The notes beneath the pieces are model-generated. The model did not search any database, was not told the origin of the DNA, and saw nothing but the letters and a program-made list of their open reading frames with translations. From Thermaceae bacterium (GTDB lineage Bacteria > Deinococcota > Deinococci > Deinococcales > Marinithermaceae), in NCBI GenBank assembly GCA_026985615.1, contig JALSQD010000003.1, positions 1 to 21,381 on the forward strand: a DNA stretch of 21,381 nucleotides, given 5' to 3'. Each line of letters starts with the position of its first letter. The stretch's first letter is position 1. Of this stretch, positions 1 to 8,484 are shown one piece after another. The translations under genes and the position numbers were made by a program.

Positions 1-1034
1 CCGCCGGCCACGCCCTGACGGCGGCGGTCCTCGGGGATGTGGGCGATGCGGCCGCGGCGGCGGCTCCAGGGGGCGCGCCCCAGCACCCGCACCTCGCCGC
101 GCTCGGGCCGACGCAGCCCGGTGACCACCTCGACGAGCTCGCGCTGACCGCTCCCGGCCACGCCGGCTAGGCCCAGGATCTCGCCGGCACGCACCCGCAG
201 GTTCACCCCGCGCAGCGCGGGCAGGCCGCGGTCGCTTGCGGCGTGCACCTCCGCGAGCTCGAGCACCGCCTCCCCGGGCCGCGCCGGCGGCTTGCGGCGC
301 TCGAAGCTGACCTGCCGCCCCACCATCATCCGCGCCAGCTCGGCCTTGTCGGCCTCCTCGCGGGCGATCGTCCCCACCCGCCGCCCCTTGCGCAGCACGG
401 TGATGCGATCGGCCACCTCGAGCACCTCGTCGAGTTTGTGGCTGATGAAGATTACCGCCTCCCCCTCGGCCCGCATCTTGCGGATGAGTTTGAAGAGCTC
501 CTGGGCCTCCTGCGGCGTGAGCACCGAGGTGGGCTCGTCGAGCGCGAGCAGCATGGCGCCCTGGAGCATTGCCCGCACGATCTCCACCCGCTGTTTCTCG
601 CCCTCGGAGAGCTGCCAGACCGGGGCGTGGGGGTCGAAGCGGAAGCCGTAGTGGCGCGTAAGCTCGGCGATGCGGCGCTCGAGCCCCCGGGTGGGGAAGA
701 AAAAACCGCTGGGCATGCCCAGCGCGAGGTTTTCGAGCACCGTGTGCGCCCGCACCAGCAGCGGGTGCTGCGGCACCAGCCCGATTCCCAGCCGGATCGC
801 CTCCTGGGGCGAACGGATGCGCACCGGCCGCCCTTGCCATAAAATTTCCCCCTCGTCGGGGGGATAGAGGCCGTAGAGCAGGCTAATCAGGGTTGTTTTC
901 CCAGCCCCGTTCTCGCCCAAGAGCGCGTGCACCTCCCCTTTGCGCACCTCGAGCGACACGTGGTCTACAGCCACCACGCCAGGAAAACGCTTGGTAACGT
1001 TTTTCAGTGTGAGCAGCGCTTCTGGCTCCGTCAT
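1..1034 (-). CDS. ABC transporter ATP-binding protein, nucleoside/sugar (BMP) type, C-terminus cut by window edge
   Basis: Energises import of a small solute, probably a nucleoside or sugar, together with permeases and a lipoprotein that would lie beyond the left edge. I translated 344 codons. The first nucleotide-binding domain has Walker A GENGAGKTT (residues 40-48), signature LSEGEKQRVEI (142-152), Walker B ending LALDEP (163-168) and switch histidine H199 in ISHK. A second NBD begins near residue 255 and has the degenerate P-loop GVAGSGQREL (291-300), then a PEDR motif. Paired NBDs with a non-canonical second P-loop are typical of the RbsA/YufO-like family, and the QRVEI signature favours the nucleoside (BMP) branch. 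The ATG at 1034 lacks a clear Shine-Dalgarno; an in-frame GTG three codons earlier is the alternative. A promoter is visible about 30 bases upstream. Substrate is not determined. Confidence 0.9.
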   Translation of the reverse strand, partial: MTEPEALLTLKNVTKRFPGVVAVDHVSLEVRKGEVHALLGENGAGKTTLISLLYGLYPPDEGEILWQGRPVRIRSPQEAIRLGIGLVPQHPLLVRAHTVLENLALGMPSGFFFPTRGLERRIAELTRHYGFRFDPHAPVWQLSEGEKQRVEIVRAMLQGAMLLALDEPTSVLTPQEAQELFKLIRKMRAEGEAVIFISHKLDEVLEVADRITVLRKGRRVGTIAREEADKAELARMMVGRQVSFERRKPPARPGEAVLELAEVHAASDRGLPALRGVNLRVRAGEILGLAGVAGSGQRELVEVVTGLRRPERGEVRVLGRAPWSRRRGRIAHIPEDRRRQGVAG

Positions 1035-1063
1035 AGGGGCCACCGGCCGGGCCGGATGGCTTA

Positions 1064-1092
1064 ATTATTCCCGAGCCTCCAGGAAGCGTCAA
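1064..1092 (-). promoter_or_regulatory. Candidate sigma-A promoter for the ABC ATPase gene
   Basis: On the minus strand, -35 TTGACG (1087-1092) and -10 AATAAT (1064-1069) are separated by exactly 17 bases; each box matches consensus at 5 of 6 positions. The predicted leader before the ATG at 1034 is only about 20-25 nt. It separates the ABC gene from the pil operon read on the same strand. Confidence 0.65.
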
Positions 1093-1134
1093 GCGCCGCG
1101 AACGGATGGGAGTTCGTCCAACCCGAGCGAAAGA

Positions 1135-2253
1135 TTAGCGCCTGCGCGGGGCCGCAGCGCCGCCCGGAACCCCGCCGCCTGCGCCCACGCCCGCGAGCCG
1201 GGTGAACTCCTTTGGGTCCACCGCGCGCGAGAGCGCCAGCTCGTAAGAGATAAGCTTGCGGCGGTATAGGTCGGCCAGGTGGGCGTCCATCGTGATCATG
1301 CCGTGCTGGCCACCGGTCTGGATGACACTGGTGAGCTGGTGGCTCTTGCCCTCGCGGATGAGCGCCCGCACCGCCGGGGTGGCCACCATCAGCTCATAGG
1401 CCAGCACCCGACCGTCGCCGAAGGCCTTGGGCAAGAGCTGCTGGGTGAGCACGGCCACCAGGTTGTTGGAGAGCTGTACCCGCACCTGTTCCTGCTGGTT
1501 CTGGGGAAAGACGTCGATGATGCGGTCGATCGTCTCGGGCGCCGAGTTGGTGTGCAGGGTACCCATGACCAGATGGCCGGTCTCGGCGGCGGTGATCGCG
1601 GCCGAGATCGTCTCGTAGTCGCGCATCTCGCCCACCAGGATCACGTCGGGCGCCTGACGCAGCACGCTGCGCAGCGCCTCGTGGAAGCCGTGGGTGTCGG
1701 TACCGACCTCGCGCTGATTGACGATCGACATCTTGTGCTTATGGAAGAACTCGATCGGGTCCTCGATGGTCACGATGTGGGCCCGCCGGTTCTCGTTGAT
1801 GTAGTCGAGCATCGAGGCCAGCGTGGTCGACTTACCCGAGCCCGTAGGCCCGGTCACGAGCAGCAGCCCGCGCGGGCTCAGCGCCAGCTCGCCGATGTTC
1901 TTGGGGAGGCCCAGCTCGTCGAACGACTTGATCACCGCGGGCACAACGCGCAGCACCCCGCCCACGGAGCCGCGCTGGAAGAAGACGTTGACGCGGAAGC
2001 GGCCGCTGCCCGGCAGGCTGAAGGAGAAGTCGAGCTCCTTGTTCTCCTCGAACTGGCGCTGTTGCTTCTCGTCCATCAGCGCGTACATCAGCTTGCGGGT
2101 GTCCTGCGGCGTCAGCGTCTCGTACTCGGTGGGGTGGAACTCGCCGTCCACCTTGATCATCGGCGGCATGGCCACCGTGATTACCAGGTCCGAAGCACCG
2201 CGCTCGACCGAGAGCTTCAAAAGATCTACGATATCCGGAACCTTCTGCTGCAT
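1135..2253 (-). CDS. pilT: Type IV pilus retraction ATPase PilT
   Basis: Hexameric cytoplasmic motor that depolymerises type IV pili, driving twitching motility and contributing to DNA uptake. The 372-residue protein has the PilT layout: a small N-terminal PAS-like domain (about 1-110), Walker A GPTGSGKST (135-143), Asp box IEDPIEF (163-169), Walker B VILVGEMRD (204-212), His box GHLVMGTLHT (226-235), and AVRALIREGK (294-303), which corresponds to the PilT-specific AIRNLIRE motif needed for retraction. The C-terminus is a Gly/Ala/Pro/Arg-rich tail, not conserved in the family. The start is set by AGGAGG eight bases before the ATG, which sits against the stop codon of pilB 11 bases upstream, so the two genes are almost surely cotranscribed. 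Length is close to the usual 350-370 residues. Confidence 0.97.
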   Translation of the reverse strand: MQQKVPDIVDLLKLSVERGASDLVITVAMPPMIKVDGEFHPTEYETLTPQDTRKLMYALMDEKQQRQFEENKELDFSFSLPGSGRFRVNVFFQRGSVGGVLRVVPAVIKSFDELGLPKNIGELALSPRGLLLVTGPTGSGKSTTLASMLDYINENRRAHIVTIEDPIEFFHKHKMSIVNQREVGTDTHGFHEALRSVLRQAPDVILVGEMRDYETISAAITAAETGHLVMGTLHTNSAPETIDRIIDVFPQNQQEQVRVQLSNNLVAVLTQQLLPKAFGDGRVLAYELMVATPAVRALIREGKSHQLTSVIQTGGQHGMITMDAHLADLYRRKLISYELALSRAVDPKEFTRLAGVGAGGGVPGGAAAPRRR

Positions 2254-2264
2254 CCCTGCCTCCT

Positions 2265-4922
2265 CTACTCAATCGTCCGGGCCATGACCTCTTCGAGGGT
2301 GGTGATGCCCTTCATGGCCTTGTAAATGCCGTCTTCGCGCAGCGTCTTCATGCCCTTGCTGCGCGCGAGTTCCTTGATCTCGGTGGCCGACTTGCCCTCG
2401 ACGATGGCCCGGCGGATGTCGTCGTCGATGACCATGAGTTCGTGGATGGCGTAACGGCCCTTGTAGCCGGTGCCGTTACAGCGCTCGCAACCCACACCGC
2501 GGTAAAGGGTGACGTCTTTAAGGTCTTCCTCGGTCAACCCGAGGCGCCGCAGCACCGAGGGGTCGGGCTCCACCTCTACCTTGCAGTGGTCGCAGACCTT
2601 GCGCACGAGGCGCTGCGCCAGCACCCCGATGAGCGAGGCCGAGATGTTGAAGAGCTCCACGCCCATCTCGTCGAGGCGCGTTACCGCGCCTGCGGCGTCG
2701 TTGGTGTGGAGGGTGGCGATGACCAGGTGGCCGGTGAGCGCCGCCTCGGTGGCGATCTGCGCGGTCTCCGAGTCGCGGATCTCGCCGACCATGATGATGT
2801 CCGGGTCCTGACGCAGGAAAGCGCGCAGCGCCCGGGCGAAGGTGAGGCCCGCCTGCACGTTCACCTGGGTCTGGTTGATGCCGGGAATCTCGTACTCGAC
2901 CGGGTCTTCGATCGTGGTCGTGTTCTTGTCGGGGGTGGCCACGCGCTTGAGGATCGAGAAGGTGGTGAACGACTTACCCGAACCGGTGGGGCCGGTGATC
3001 AGGAAGATGCCGTAGGGCTTGCTGATGACCTCCTGGAAGCGCTCGAAGACGTCGGGGGCGAAGCCCAGACCCTCGATCTCGGGGATCTCGGTAGCCTTGC
3101 GCAAGAGGCGCATCACCGACTTCTCGCCGTAGACCGTGGGCAGCGTCGAGAGGCGCAGGTCAAGGTCGATGCTGCGGTCGCGGAAACGCACGCGCCCATC
3201 CTGAGGAAGGCGGCGCTCGGCGATGTCGAGGTTGCCCATGATCTTGATGCGGCTGGCGATGGCCGGCCCCGCGCCCTTGGGCAGGCGCATGTACTCGCGC
3301 AGCGCGCCGTCGATGCGGATGCGCACGATCACGTCGGACTCGCGCGGCTCGATGTGAATGTCCGAGGCGTCCTGCAGGTAGGCCTCGCGGATGATGGTGT
3401 TGACGAGCCGCACCACCGCGTTGTCGTCGAGGGTGGAGGAGGTGTCCTCCTCTTCCTGGTGGCGCTGAGCGAACTCCTTGGTGAGCTCGTCAAGGTCGCC
3501 GCTGGGGCCGTAAAAACGCTCGATGAGCTTGATGATCTGTTGCTCGGTGGCGACCGCGGGGATGATCTCGCGCTTGGTGAAAACCCGCAGGTCGTCGATG
3601 GCCCAGATATTGCGCGGATCCTTCATCAGCACCACCAGGGCGTCGCCCTCAAGGTGGTGCGGGAAGATCGTGTAGCGGCGCACCGTGTTCTCGCTCACCA
3701 GGTGGGCCACGCTGGGGTCGGGTGGGTTCTCCACGGGGTCGATGTAGTCGTAGCCCAGCTGGATGGCCAGGCTCTGAGCCAGCATCTCGGGGTTGATCTT
3801 GCCCGACTGCACCAGAGTGTCCTCGAGGCGGCCGCCCCCGGCGCGTTGCTTCTTGAGAGCCTCTTCCACGTCGTCCGGGGAGACGTACCCCAGCTCCACC
3901 AGCACCTCGCCCAGAGGCCGCGTTTTACCCATGCGCTCCTGGACCTTGAGCGCCTGGCGCAGGCTCTCGCGGTCGAGCTTGCCGTCCTGCACCAGCGACT
4001 CGCCCAGCCGGTCTTGGCCCGGGTAGGCGCGCTCGAAAAGCTTTTCCCACTCGTCGGGGGTGGTGAGCAAGAAGCGTACCGGCTGGTCGATGAGGCTTTC
4101 GATGGCCTCGCGGTGGCGCATGTCGGAGACGACCACGTCCACGCCCTTGCGGTCGGCCTTGACCGGCACGGCGTGGTAGCGCAGGGCGTCGGTGCGGAGG
4201 AAGAGCCCCACCGCGCCCGCCTTGGGCTTGATCTTGTCGGTGCTGGGAAGGAACTCAACCTTCTCCTGCTCGGCGAGGGCCTCGTAGAGCTGCTGCTCGC
4301 TGATGAGACCGCGGCCGACGAAAATGCGGCCCAGCAGCTCGCCCGTTTTCTCCTGCTGCACGAGCGCCTGCTCCAGGTCTTCCTTCGTGATCAGGTTCTT
4401 CTTGAGGAGCAGCTCGCCCAGGAGCAGCTCGTGCTCGGGGGCGGATTTGGGCGGGGGTGGAGGCTCGAGCCCCAACTCGGGGTAGTTGACCGCGAGGGCG
4501 TACTCGAACGAGGGCCTGAGCACCTGGTAGGGCTCGACGAGCATGCCGGTGAGGTCTTCCACCTCGTCCACCCGCAGGGTGTCGAGGGGGTTGGTGAAGG
4601 CCACCCGCAGGGTGTCGCCGCCCTCGTCGAGGCCGAAGGGGATGGCCTCGAGCTCGCGCGCCTTCTCCGCGGGCAGTTTGGCCCGCACCTCGGGTGGGAT
4701 CTCCACCTCGTGCAGGTTGACCAGCGGGATGCCGAAGGCCTCCTCGATGACCTGGGCCATGCGCTGCTCGGAGAGCAGCCCCATGTCCACGATCACCTCG
4801 GCCAGCGATCCACCAATTTCACGGTGCCGCTCCAGGGCACGCTGCAAATCCTCGTCCTTCAAGTGGCCGAGTTCAATAAGTGCGGCACCGAGCCGCTTAT
4901 CGCCAATCGTCAATACGCTCAT
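2265..4922 (-). CDS. pilB: Type IV pilus extension ATPase PilB (Thermus PilF type, three GSPII N-terminal modules)
   Basis: Cytoplasmic hexameric ATPase that polymerises pilins; the Thermus orthologue PilF is also needed for natural transformation. The 885-residue protein is far longer than a usual PilB (about 560) because three GSPII_E N-terminal modules precede the motor, roughly at 1-150, 160-300 and 302-470, each opening with an L-G-x-x-L type helix pair. A Pro-rich linker (152-158) separates modules 1 and 2. The motor core has Walker A GPTGSGKSF (644-652), Asp box IEDPVEYE (671-678), Walker B IIMVGEIRD (709-717) and His box GHLVIATLHTND (731-742). Cys777, Cys780, Cys812 and Cys815 form the tetracysteine zinc site known in PilF. 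GGAGG lies seven bases before the ATG. The gene heads the pilB-pilT operon. Confidence 0.97.
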   Translation of the reverse strand: MSVLTIGDKRLGAALIELGHLKDEDLQRALERHREIGGSLAEVIVDMGLLSEQRMAQVIEEAFGIPLVNLHEVEIPPEVRAKLPAEKARELEAIPFGLDEGGDTLRVAFTNPLDTLRVDEVEDLTGMLVEPYQVLRPSFEYALAVNYPELGLEPPPPPKSAPEHELLLGELLLKKNLITKEDLEQALVQQEKTGELLGRIFVGRGLISEQQLYEALAEQEKVEFLPSTDKIKPKAGAVGLFLRTDALRYHAVPVKADRKGVDVVVSDMRHREAIESLIDQPVRFLLTTPDEWEKLFERAYPGQDRLGESLVQDGKLDRESLRQALKVQERMGKTRPLGEVLVELGYVSPDDVEEALKKQRAGGGRLEDTLVQSGKINPEMLAQSLAIQLGYDYIDPVENPPDPSVAHLVSENTVRRYTIFPHHLEGDALVVLMKDPRNIWAIDDLRVFTKREIIPAVATEQQIIKLIERFYGPSGDLDELTKEFAQRHQEEEDTSSTLDDNAVVRLVNTIIREAYLQDASDIHIEPRESDVIVRIRIDGALREYMRLPKGAGPAIASRIKIMGNLDIAERRLPQDGRVRFRDRSIDLDLRLSTLPTVYGEKSVMRLLRKATEIPEIEGLGFAPDVFERFQEVISKPYGIFLITGPTGSGKSFTTFSILKRVATPDKNTTTIEDPVEYEIPGINQTQVNVQAGLTFARALRAFLRQDPDIIMVGEIRDSETAQIATEAALTGHLVIATLHTNDAAGAVTRLDEMGVELFNISASLIGVLAQRLVRKVCDHCKVEVEPDPSVLRRLGLTEEDLKDVTLYRGVGCERCNGTGYKGRYAIHELMVIDDDIRRAIVEGKSATEIKELARSKGMKTLREDGIYKAMKGITTLEEVMARTIE

Positions 4923-4969
4923 GTGGGTCCTCCAGCCGAAACCGGGCGGCGGTCCTTAGTCTTGACCTA

Positions 4970-4975
4970 AGTATA
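4970..4975 (-). promoter_or_regulatory. Candidate -10 box of the pilB-pilT operon
   Basis: TATACT on the minus strand matches TATAAT at 5 of 6 positions. No good -35 is visible 16-18 bases upstream. A transcript starting near 4963 would have a leader of about 40 nt ending in the GGAGG of pilB. A short inverted repeat (CTTAG, 7-nt gap, CTAAG; 4955-4971) overlaps the -10 and predicted start, so regulation there is possible but weakly supported. Confidence 0.4.
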
Positions 4976-5002
4976 GTCGCCCCCTACCGCTGCGCTCGTT
5001 TA

Positions 5003-5536
5003 TTATCTTTCGGAACCCGGAGCATGTGCACCCCCGTTTTGGGGGCCCGGCATCGCCTCGAGAATGCGGCGCTCGAGCGCCCGCACCCAGCGCGTGTGCG
5101 GCAGCCCCTTCTTCGGCTCGATGGGCTCCACGAGCACCGAGTAGGCTCCGATCAGGTTGGCCCCCAGCACGTCGGTGAAGAGCTGGTCGCCGGCCACGGC
5201 CACCTCGCGCGGCGCAAGCCCCATCCGCCGCACCGCCCGGCGTAGGCTCCAGGGAAAGGGCTTGCCTGCGAGGCCCCAGCCCTCGCGCTCCATCGCCTCC
5301 GCCCAGGCGCGCGTGCGCCCGCGCTTGGCGTTGGAAACGATGAAGACGGGGATCCCCGCCTCGGCCAACGCCCGGTTCCACGCAGCCAGCTCGTCCCCCG
5401 CCGGCGGGGGGACGCCGTAGGGCACTAGGGTGTTGTCGAGGTCCACCACGAGGCCGCGGAGCCCCCGCTCCGCCAGCCACTCGGGGGTGAGCTCGGTCAC
5501 GCGCCACACGCGCGCCTTGGGCCAGAGCAGCCGCAT
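5003..5536 (-). CDS. YqeG-like HAD phosphatase (subfamily IIIA)
   Basis: Predicted cytoplasmic haloacid-dehalogenase-type phosphatase of 177 residues. Motif I is DLDNT (32-36) with nucleophile Asp32 and acid/base Asp34. Motif II is the IVSNA stretch (66-70), Lys92/Lys93-region GKPFPW follows, and motif IV is GDQLFTDV (116-123). This set, with a near absence of a cap domain, matches the YqeG family (HAD IIIA, related to GmhB and phosphatidylglycerophosphatases such as yeast Gep4). The physiological substrate in bacteria is unclear. An upstream in-frame ATG would extend the protein by 47 residues into pgeF, but the family starts at MRLLWPK, so I chose 5536. It follows pgeF with a gap of 10 bases and is the last gene of the M42-MazG-PgeF operon. 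The C-terminal ten residues are Gly/Ala-rich and unconserved. Confidence 0.9.
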   Translation of the reverse strand: MRLLWPKARVWRVTELTPEWLAERGLRGLVVDLDNTLVPYGVPPPAGDELAAWNRALAEAGIPVFIVSNAKRGRTRAWAEAMEREGWGLAGKPFPWSLRRAVRRMGLAPREVAVAGDQLFTDVLGANLIGAYSVLVEPIEPKKGLPHTRWVRALERRILEAMPGPQNGGAHAPGSER

Positions 5537-5546
5537 CGGCCCCAGC

Positions 5547-6284
5547 CTACCCCGGCCGCCGGGGCACCTGGATGAGTCCCCACATGCGTCCGCTCGTCGC
5601 CCCATCACGGCGGTAGGAGAAAAGCGTCGGGTCACGGTAGGTGTCGCGTCCCGAAAAGGCAATGCGCCTGAGCCCAATCCCCAGCGCGAGCGCCTGCTGG
5701 CGGATCGCGGTGGGCAGGTCGAGCCGCGCCCGCCCCGGCTCGGGGTCGGGGAGAACGGCGTCCTCGTAGCCCGCCTTGACGAAGCGCTCCGCCAGCTCCG
5801 CCGAAACCTGGTAGCTGGGTCCGGCGATGCCCGGACCCACGGCCAGGCGCAGCCGTGCCGGATCGGCGCCCAGCTCCGCCAGCCGCTCCACCCCTACGGC
5901 CAGGATGTTCCCCAGCACCCCGCGCCAACCCGCGTGCAGCGCCGCCACCGCCCCGGCGGCGGGGTCCTCCAGTAGGAGTGGGTAACAGTCGGCCACGCTC
6001 ACGGCGAGCACGAGGCTGGGCTCGGCGCTCACCAGCCCATCGCCCTCCCACACCCCGCTTTCGCGCACTGCGTGCACCACCGCGCCGTGCACCTGGCTGA
6101 GGCGCGCCAGCGGCGCGCCGCCAAAGGCGGCCAGCACCCGGCGGCGGTTCTCGGCCACGGCCTCGGGGTCGTCGCCGGTGGCGGTCGAGAGGTTGAGCGC
6201 GGCGTAGGGCCCGGTGCTCACGCCCCCGGCGCGGGTGGTAAAGCCGTGGGGCGCGGCGATCAGGTCCGAGCGCAAAAGGTTCAC
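5547..6284 (-). CDS. pgeF: PgeF/YfiH family protein (laccase-domain, multicopper-oxidase-like fold)
   Basis: 245-residue member of the DUF152/Cu-oxidase_4 family. Members have been described as purine nucleoside phosphorylase/adenosine deaminase-like enzymes, and in E. coli as an editing factor for peptidoglycan precursors carrying a wrong amino acid, so the in vivo role is debated. Metal-site residues are all present: His66 in SQVHG, Cys100 in VADCYP and His117 in HAGWRG. The family C-terminal motif is DTYRDPTLFSYRRDG followed by SGRMWGLI. A second cysteine found in many homologues after GPxI is replaced by serine in GPGIAGPSYQV. The start is a GTG whose last bases overlap the TGA of the MazG-like gene (GTGA), implying translational coupling; the next gene yqeG begins 10 bases after its stop. 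Confidence 0.93.
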   Translation of the reverse strand: MNLLRSDLIAAPHGFTTRAGGVSTGPYAALNLSTATGDDPEAVAENRRRVLAAFGGAPLARLSQVHGAVVHAVRESGVWEGDGLVSAEPSLVLAVSVADCYPLLLEDPAAGAVAALHAGWRGVLGNILAVGVERLAELGADPARLRLAVGPGIAGPSYQVSAELAERFVKAGYEDAVLPDPEPGRARLDLPTAIRQQALALGIGLRRIAFSGRDTYRDPTLFSYRRDGATSGRMWGLIQVPRRPG

Positions 6285-6604
6285 GGCTCCTTAGGCGTCC
6301 AGCGGTTCGCGTCGCGCGCTTCGTACTTGGCCATCGCCGCCAGGAAGGCCTCCTCCAGGTCGATGCCGTGGCTGTTGGCCATGCTGATGAGGACGAAGAG
6401 CAGGTCGGCCAGCTCCTCGGCCAGCTCGCCCGCCGCCTCGCCCGGCTTGGGCTTCTTGCCGTGGGCGTGGGCCAGCACCCGCGCCACCTCGCCAGTCTCC
6501 TCGGCGAGCCGCGCCAGCATGAGCAGCGGCGGAAAGTAGCCCTCCTCGAAGCGGCCGATCCAGGCGTCGACCCGCTCCTGGGCCTCCTTCAAGGTCAGGC
6601 TCAC
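6281..6604 (-). CDS. MazG-like nucleotide pyrophosphohydrolase-type protein
   Basis: Small all-alpha protein of 107 residues with the MazG/dUTPase-like metal-binding signature: EETGE (35-39, Glu35, Glu36, Glu39) and, after a helix-loop, EELAD (63-67) with Glu64 and Asp67. This ExxE...ExxD arrangement binds Mg2+ and supports hydrolysis of (d)NTPs to monophosphates; single-domain members such as MazG-related iMazG/RS21-C6 act on damaged or modified nucleotides. The exact substrate cannot be read from the sequence. It starts with GTG overlapping the stop of the M42 peptidase gene by four bases (GTGA) and overlaps pgeF in the same way at its end, placing it in the middle of a tightly coupled operon. 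Confidence 0.85.
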   Translation of the reverse strand: MSLTLKEAQERVDAWIGRFEEGYFPPLLMLARLAEETGEVARVLAHAHGKKPKPGEAAGELAEELADLLFVLISMANSHGIDLEEAFLAAMAKYEARDANRWTPKEP

Positions 6605-7659
6605 TTACGCACCAACTCCTGCGCGGGGCTCGCGGTGTAACGAGCCATCAGCTCCACGGTGTGCTCGACGTCGCCCAGGTCGATCATCTCGGAGGGCGAG
6701 TGCATGTAGCGGTTGGGTACGCTCACCACCGCGGCGGGCACGCCCTCGCGCACGATCGCGATCTCGTCGGCGTCGGTGCCCGACCAGCGGCCGTGGGCCT
6801 CAAGCACGTAAGGGATTTCGTGCTCCGCGGCCAGCGCCCGCAGCCGCGCCAGCACCTCCGGGTGGGCGTAGGGCCCCACGGCCAGGCTGGGTCCCTTGCC
6901 CAGGGCCACCTCGCCGTGCTGCTTGGGGTCCACCCCGGGCTGCTTGCTGCAGTGGGTCACGTCCACCACCAGCGCGGTGTCGGGCTCGAGCCGGAAGGCG
7001 GCGGTGCGCGCGCCCCAGGCCCCGATCTCCTCCTGCACCGTGGCCACGGCCACCACCTCGGCCTCACCGCCCAGCTCCTGAGCCAAGCGCAGCGCCTCGA
7101 GCGCCACGAAGGCACCGATGCGGTTGTCGATGGCGCGGCTCACCACCCGCCGCCCCATCAGGTAGCGCAGCGACTGGTCGATCACGCCCACGCTACCCAC
7201 CTCGAGCACTTCCAGCGCCTCCTTCTTGTCCGCCGCGCCCACGTCGATCCAGAGGTCCTTGACCTTGACCGCCTTCTCGCGGTCGCTTTCTTCCATGGCG
7301 TGCACGGGCTTGCGCCCCACCACGCCCAGCACGTGCCCCTTCCGGCCCAAAAAGCGCACGTGCTGGCCCACGAGCACCTGGGCGTCCCAACCTCCCAGGG
7401 GCTCGACGTGGACGAAGCCCTCGTCCGAGACGTAGGTGACGATCAGGCCGATCTCGTCGATGTGCCCGGCCAGCATGATGCGCGGGCTTCCACCCGGGCG
7501 GATGCGGGCGTAGCTGTTGCCGTGGGCGTCGCGCCAGACCTCGTCGGCAAAGGTCTCGGCCTCGCGCACCCAGACGCGCGCGGCCTCGTCCTCGAAGCCG
7601 CTCGGCCCCACCGCACCCAGGAGCTCCTCGAAAAAGTTGAAGTTCAGTTCTGGTTTCAT
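6601..7659 (-). CDS. M42 family metallopeptidase (glutamyl/deblocking aminopeptidase, FrvX-like)
   Basis: Dinuclear-metal aminopeptidase of 352 residues, expected to form a dodecameric cytoplasmic shell that trims peptides. All ligands of the M42 site are visible: His66 and Asp68 in AGHIDEIG, Asp178 in SRAIDNRIG, catalytic/ligand Glu210-Glu211 in VQEEIGAWGA, Asp233 in VVDVTH and His320 in YMHSPSEM. The open frame continues 119 codons further upstream antisense to mgsA; that part is low-complexity, so the ATG at 7659 (MKPELNF) is the true start. There is no strong Shine-Dalgarno, and a TATACT box lies seven bases before this ATG, suggesting a leaderless or near-leaderless mRNA. It is first in the M42-MazG-PgeF-YqeG operon and divergent from mgsA. 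Confidence 0.95.
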   Translation of the reverse strand: MKPELNFNFFEELLGAVGPSGFEDEAARVWVREAETFADEVWRDAHGNSYARIRPGGSPRIMLAGHIDEIGLIVTYVSDEGFVHVEPLGGWDAQVLVGQHVRFLGRKGHVLGVVGRKPVHAMEESDREKAVKVKDLWIDVGAADKKEALEVLEVGSVGVIDQSLRYLMGRRVVSRAIDNRIGAFVALEALRLAQELGGEAEVVAVATVQEEIGAWGARTAAFRLEPDTALVVDVTHCSKQPGVDPKQHGEVALGKGPSLAVGPYAHPEVLARLRALAAEHEIPYVLEAHGRWSGTDADEIAIVREGVPAAVVSVPNRYMHSPSEMIDLGDVEHTVELMARYTASPAQELVRK

Positions 7660-7666
7660 CGCCCCC

Positions 7667-7690
7667 AGTATAGGCAGGTAAGCTGAGCGT

Positions 7691-7695
<5 letters not shown>
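7667..7695 (-). promoter_or_regulatory. Candidate leaderless promoter of the M42 operon
   Basis: Minus-strand TATACT (7667-7672, 5/6 match) is followed by only seven bases before the ATG at 7659. TTCATA (7690-7695) is a 4/6 -35 match at 17-bp spacing and overlaps the first codon of mgsA. Transcription would start at or next to the A of ATG. Confidence 0.55.
7679..7684 (+). promoter_or_regulatory. Candidate leaderless -10 box of mgsA
   Basis: TAAGCT, fitting the TANNNT pattern, ends six bases before the mgsA ATG at 7691. No Shine-Dalgarno or good -35 is evident. It is interleaved with the opposing M42 promoter in the 31-bp gap. Confidence 0.4.
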
Positions 7696-8064
<369 letters not shown>

Positions 8065-8068
<4 letters not shown>

Positions 8069-8484
8069 CGTTCGGCAGCCGCCGGATCGATCACCGACGT
8101 CCCCACCTTCCTCAAACCCCTATCGAAGCTGACCACCTGGCCACCGTACTCCTCAGCCCACGCCAGCAAGAAAACGTCGGGAAAGTCCAGCCCGGCGCCG
8201 GGATAGGCCTGCAAAGCGCGCATAAGTACGGCTTCATCGAGGGGTTCGAAGACGCGAGCAGTAAGCAGCGTGCCAAGTTCCCGGGCCGCCTCCTCCGGGC
8301 TGAGCCCGTACACCTCACCCTCGAGCACGTAGACGGCCTCGGCCATGTGCATCGGGTGCACCTTGAGCCGCCGGCCCTGCGCCTCCAGGTCGAGCAAGTA
8401 GTCGCGTGCGGCGCGGAACATCGGCTCGGGCGCACGCGTCACGAGCCGCAACAGTACATTGGCGTCGGCGATCAGCGCCCCCAC
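8065..8484 (-). CDS. vapC: VapC-type PIN-domain toxin ribonuclease
   Basis: Predicted Mg2+-dependent endoribonuclease toxin of 139 residues, neutralised by the AbrB-type protein encoded just upstream. The PIN acidic tetrad is visible: Asp7 in ADANVLLR, Glu49 in HMAEAVYVLE, Asp103 in DFPDVFLLA and Asp121 in SFDRGL. The open frame can be extended 20 codons upstream, but the GTG at 8484 (reading MGALIADANV) gives the normal PIN N-terminus. AGGAGG lies ten bases before this GTG, inside the antitoxin gene, whose last 13 bases overlap the toxin. This overlap supports coupled, antitoxin-first translation. The stop TAG shares the palindrome CTAG with the mgsA stop. Target RNA is unknown. Confidence 0.9.

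Noticed and set aside
1279..2325. 348-codon plus-strand frame opposite pilT
   Set aside because: Antisense shadow with His/Asp/Leu-rich composition and no recognisable family.
2442..4970. 842-codon open frame on the plus strand antisense to all of pilB
   Set aside because: It has no domain-like sequence, is rich in Leu/Val/Asp/His from mirrored GC-rich codons, and pilB on the other strand is certain. A by-product of codon bias.
5031..5045. CCCCC-GTTTT-GGGGG hairpin near the end of the YqeG-like gene
   Set aside because: Lies in the coding region and lacks a following T-run on the minus strand, so it is not a convincing terminator.
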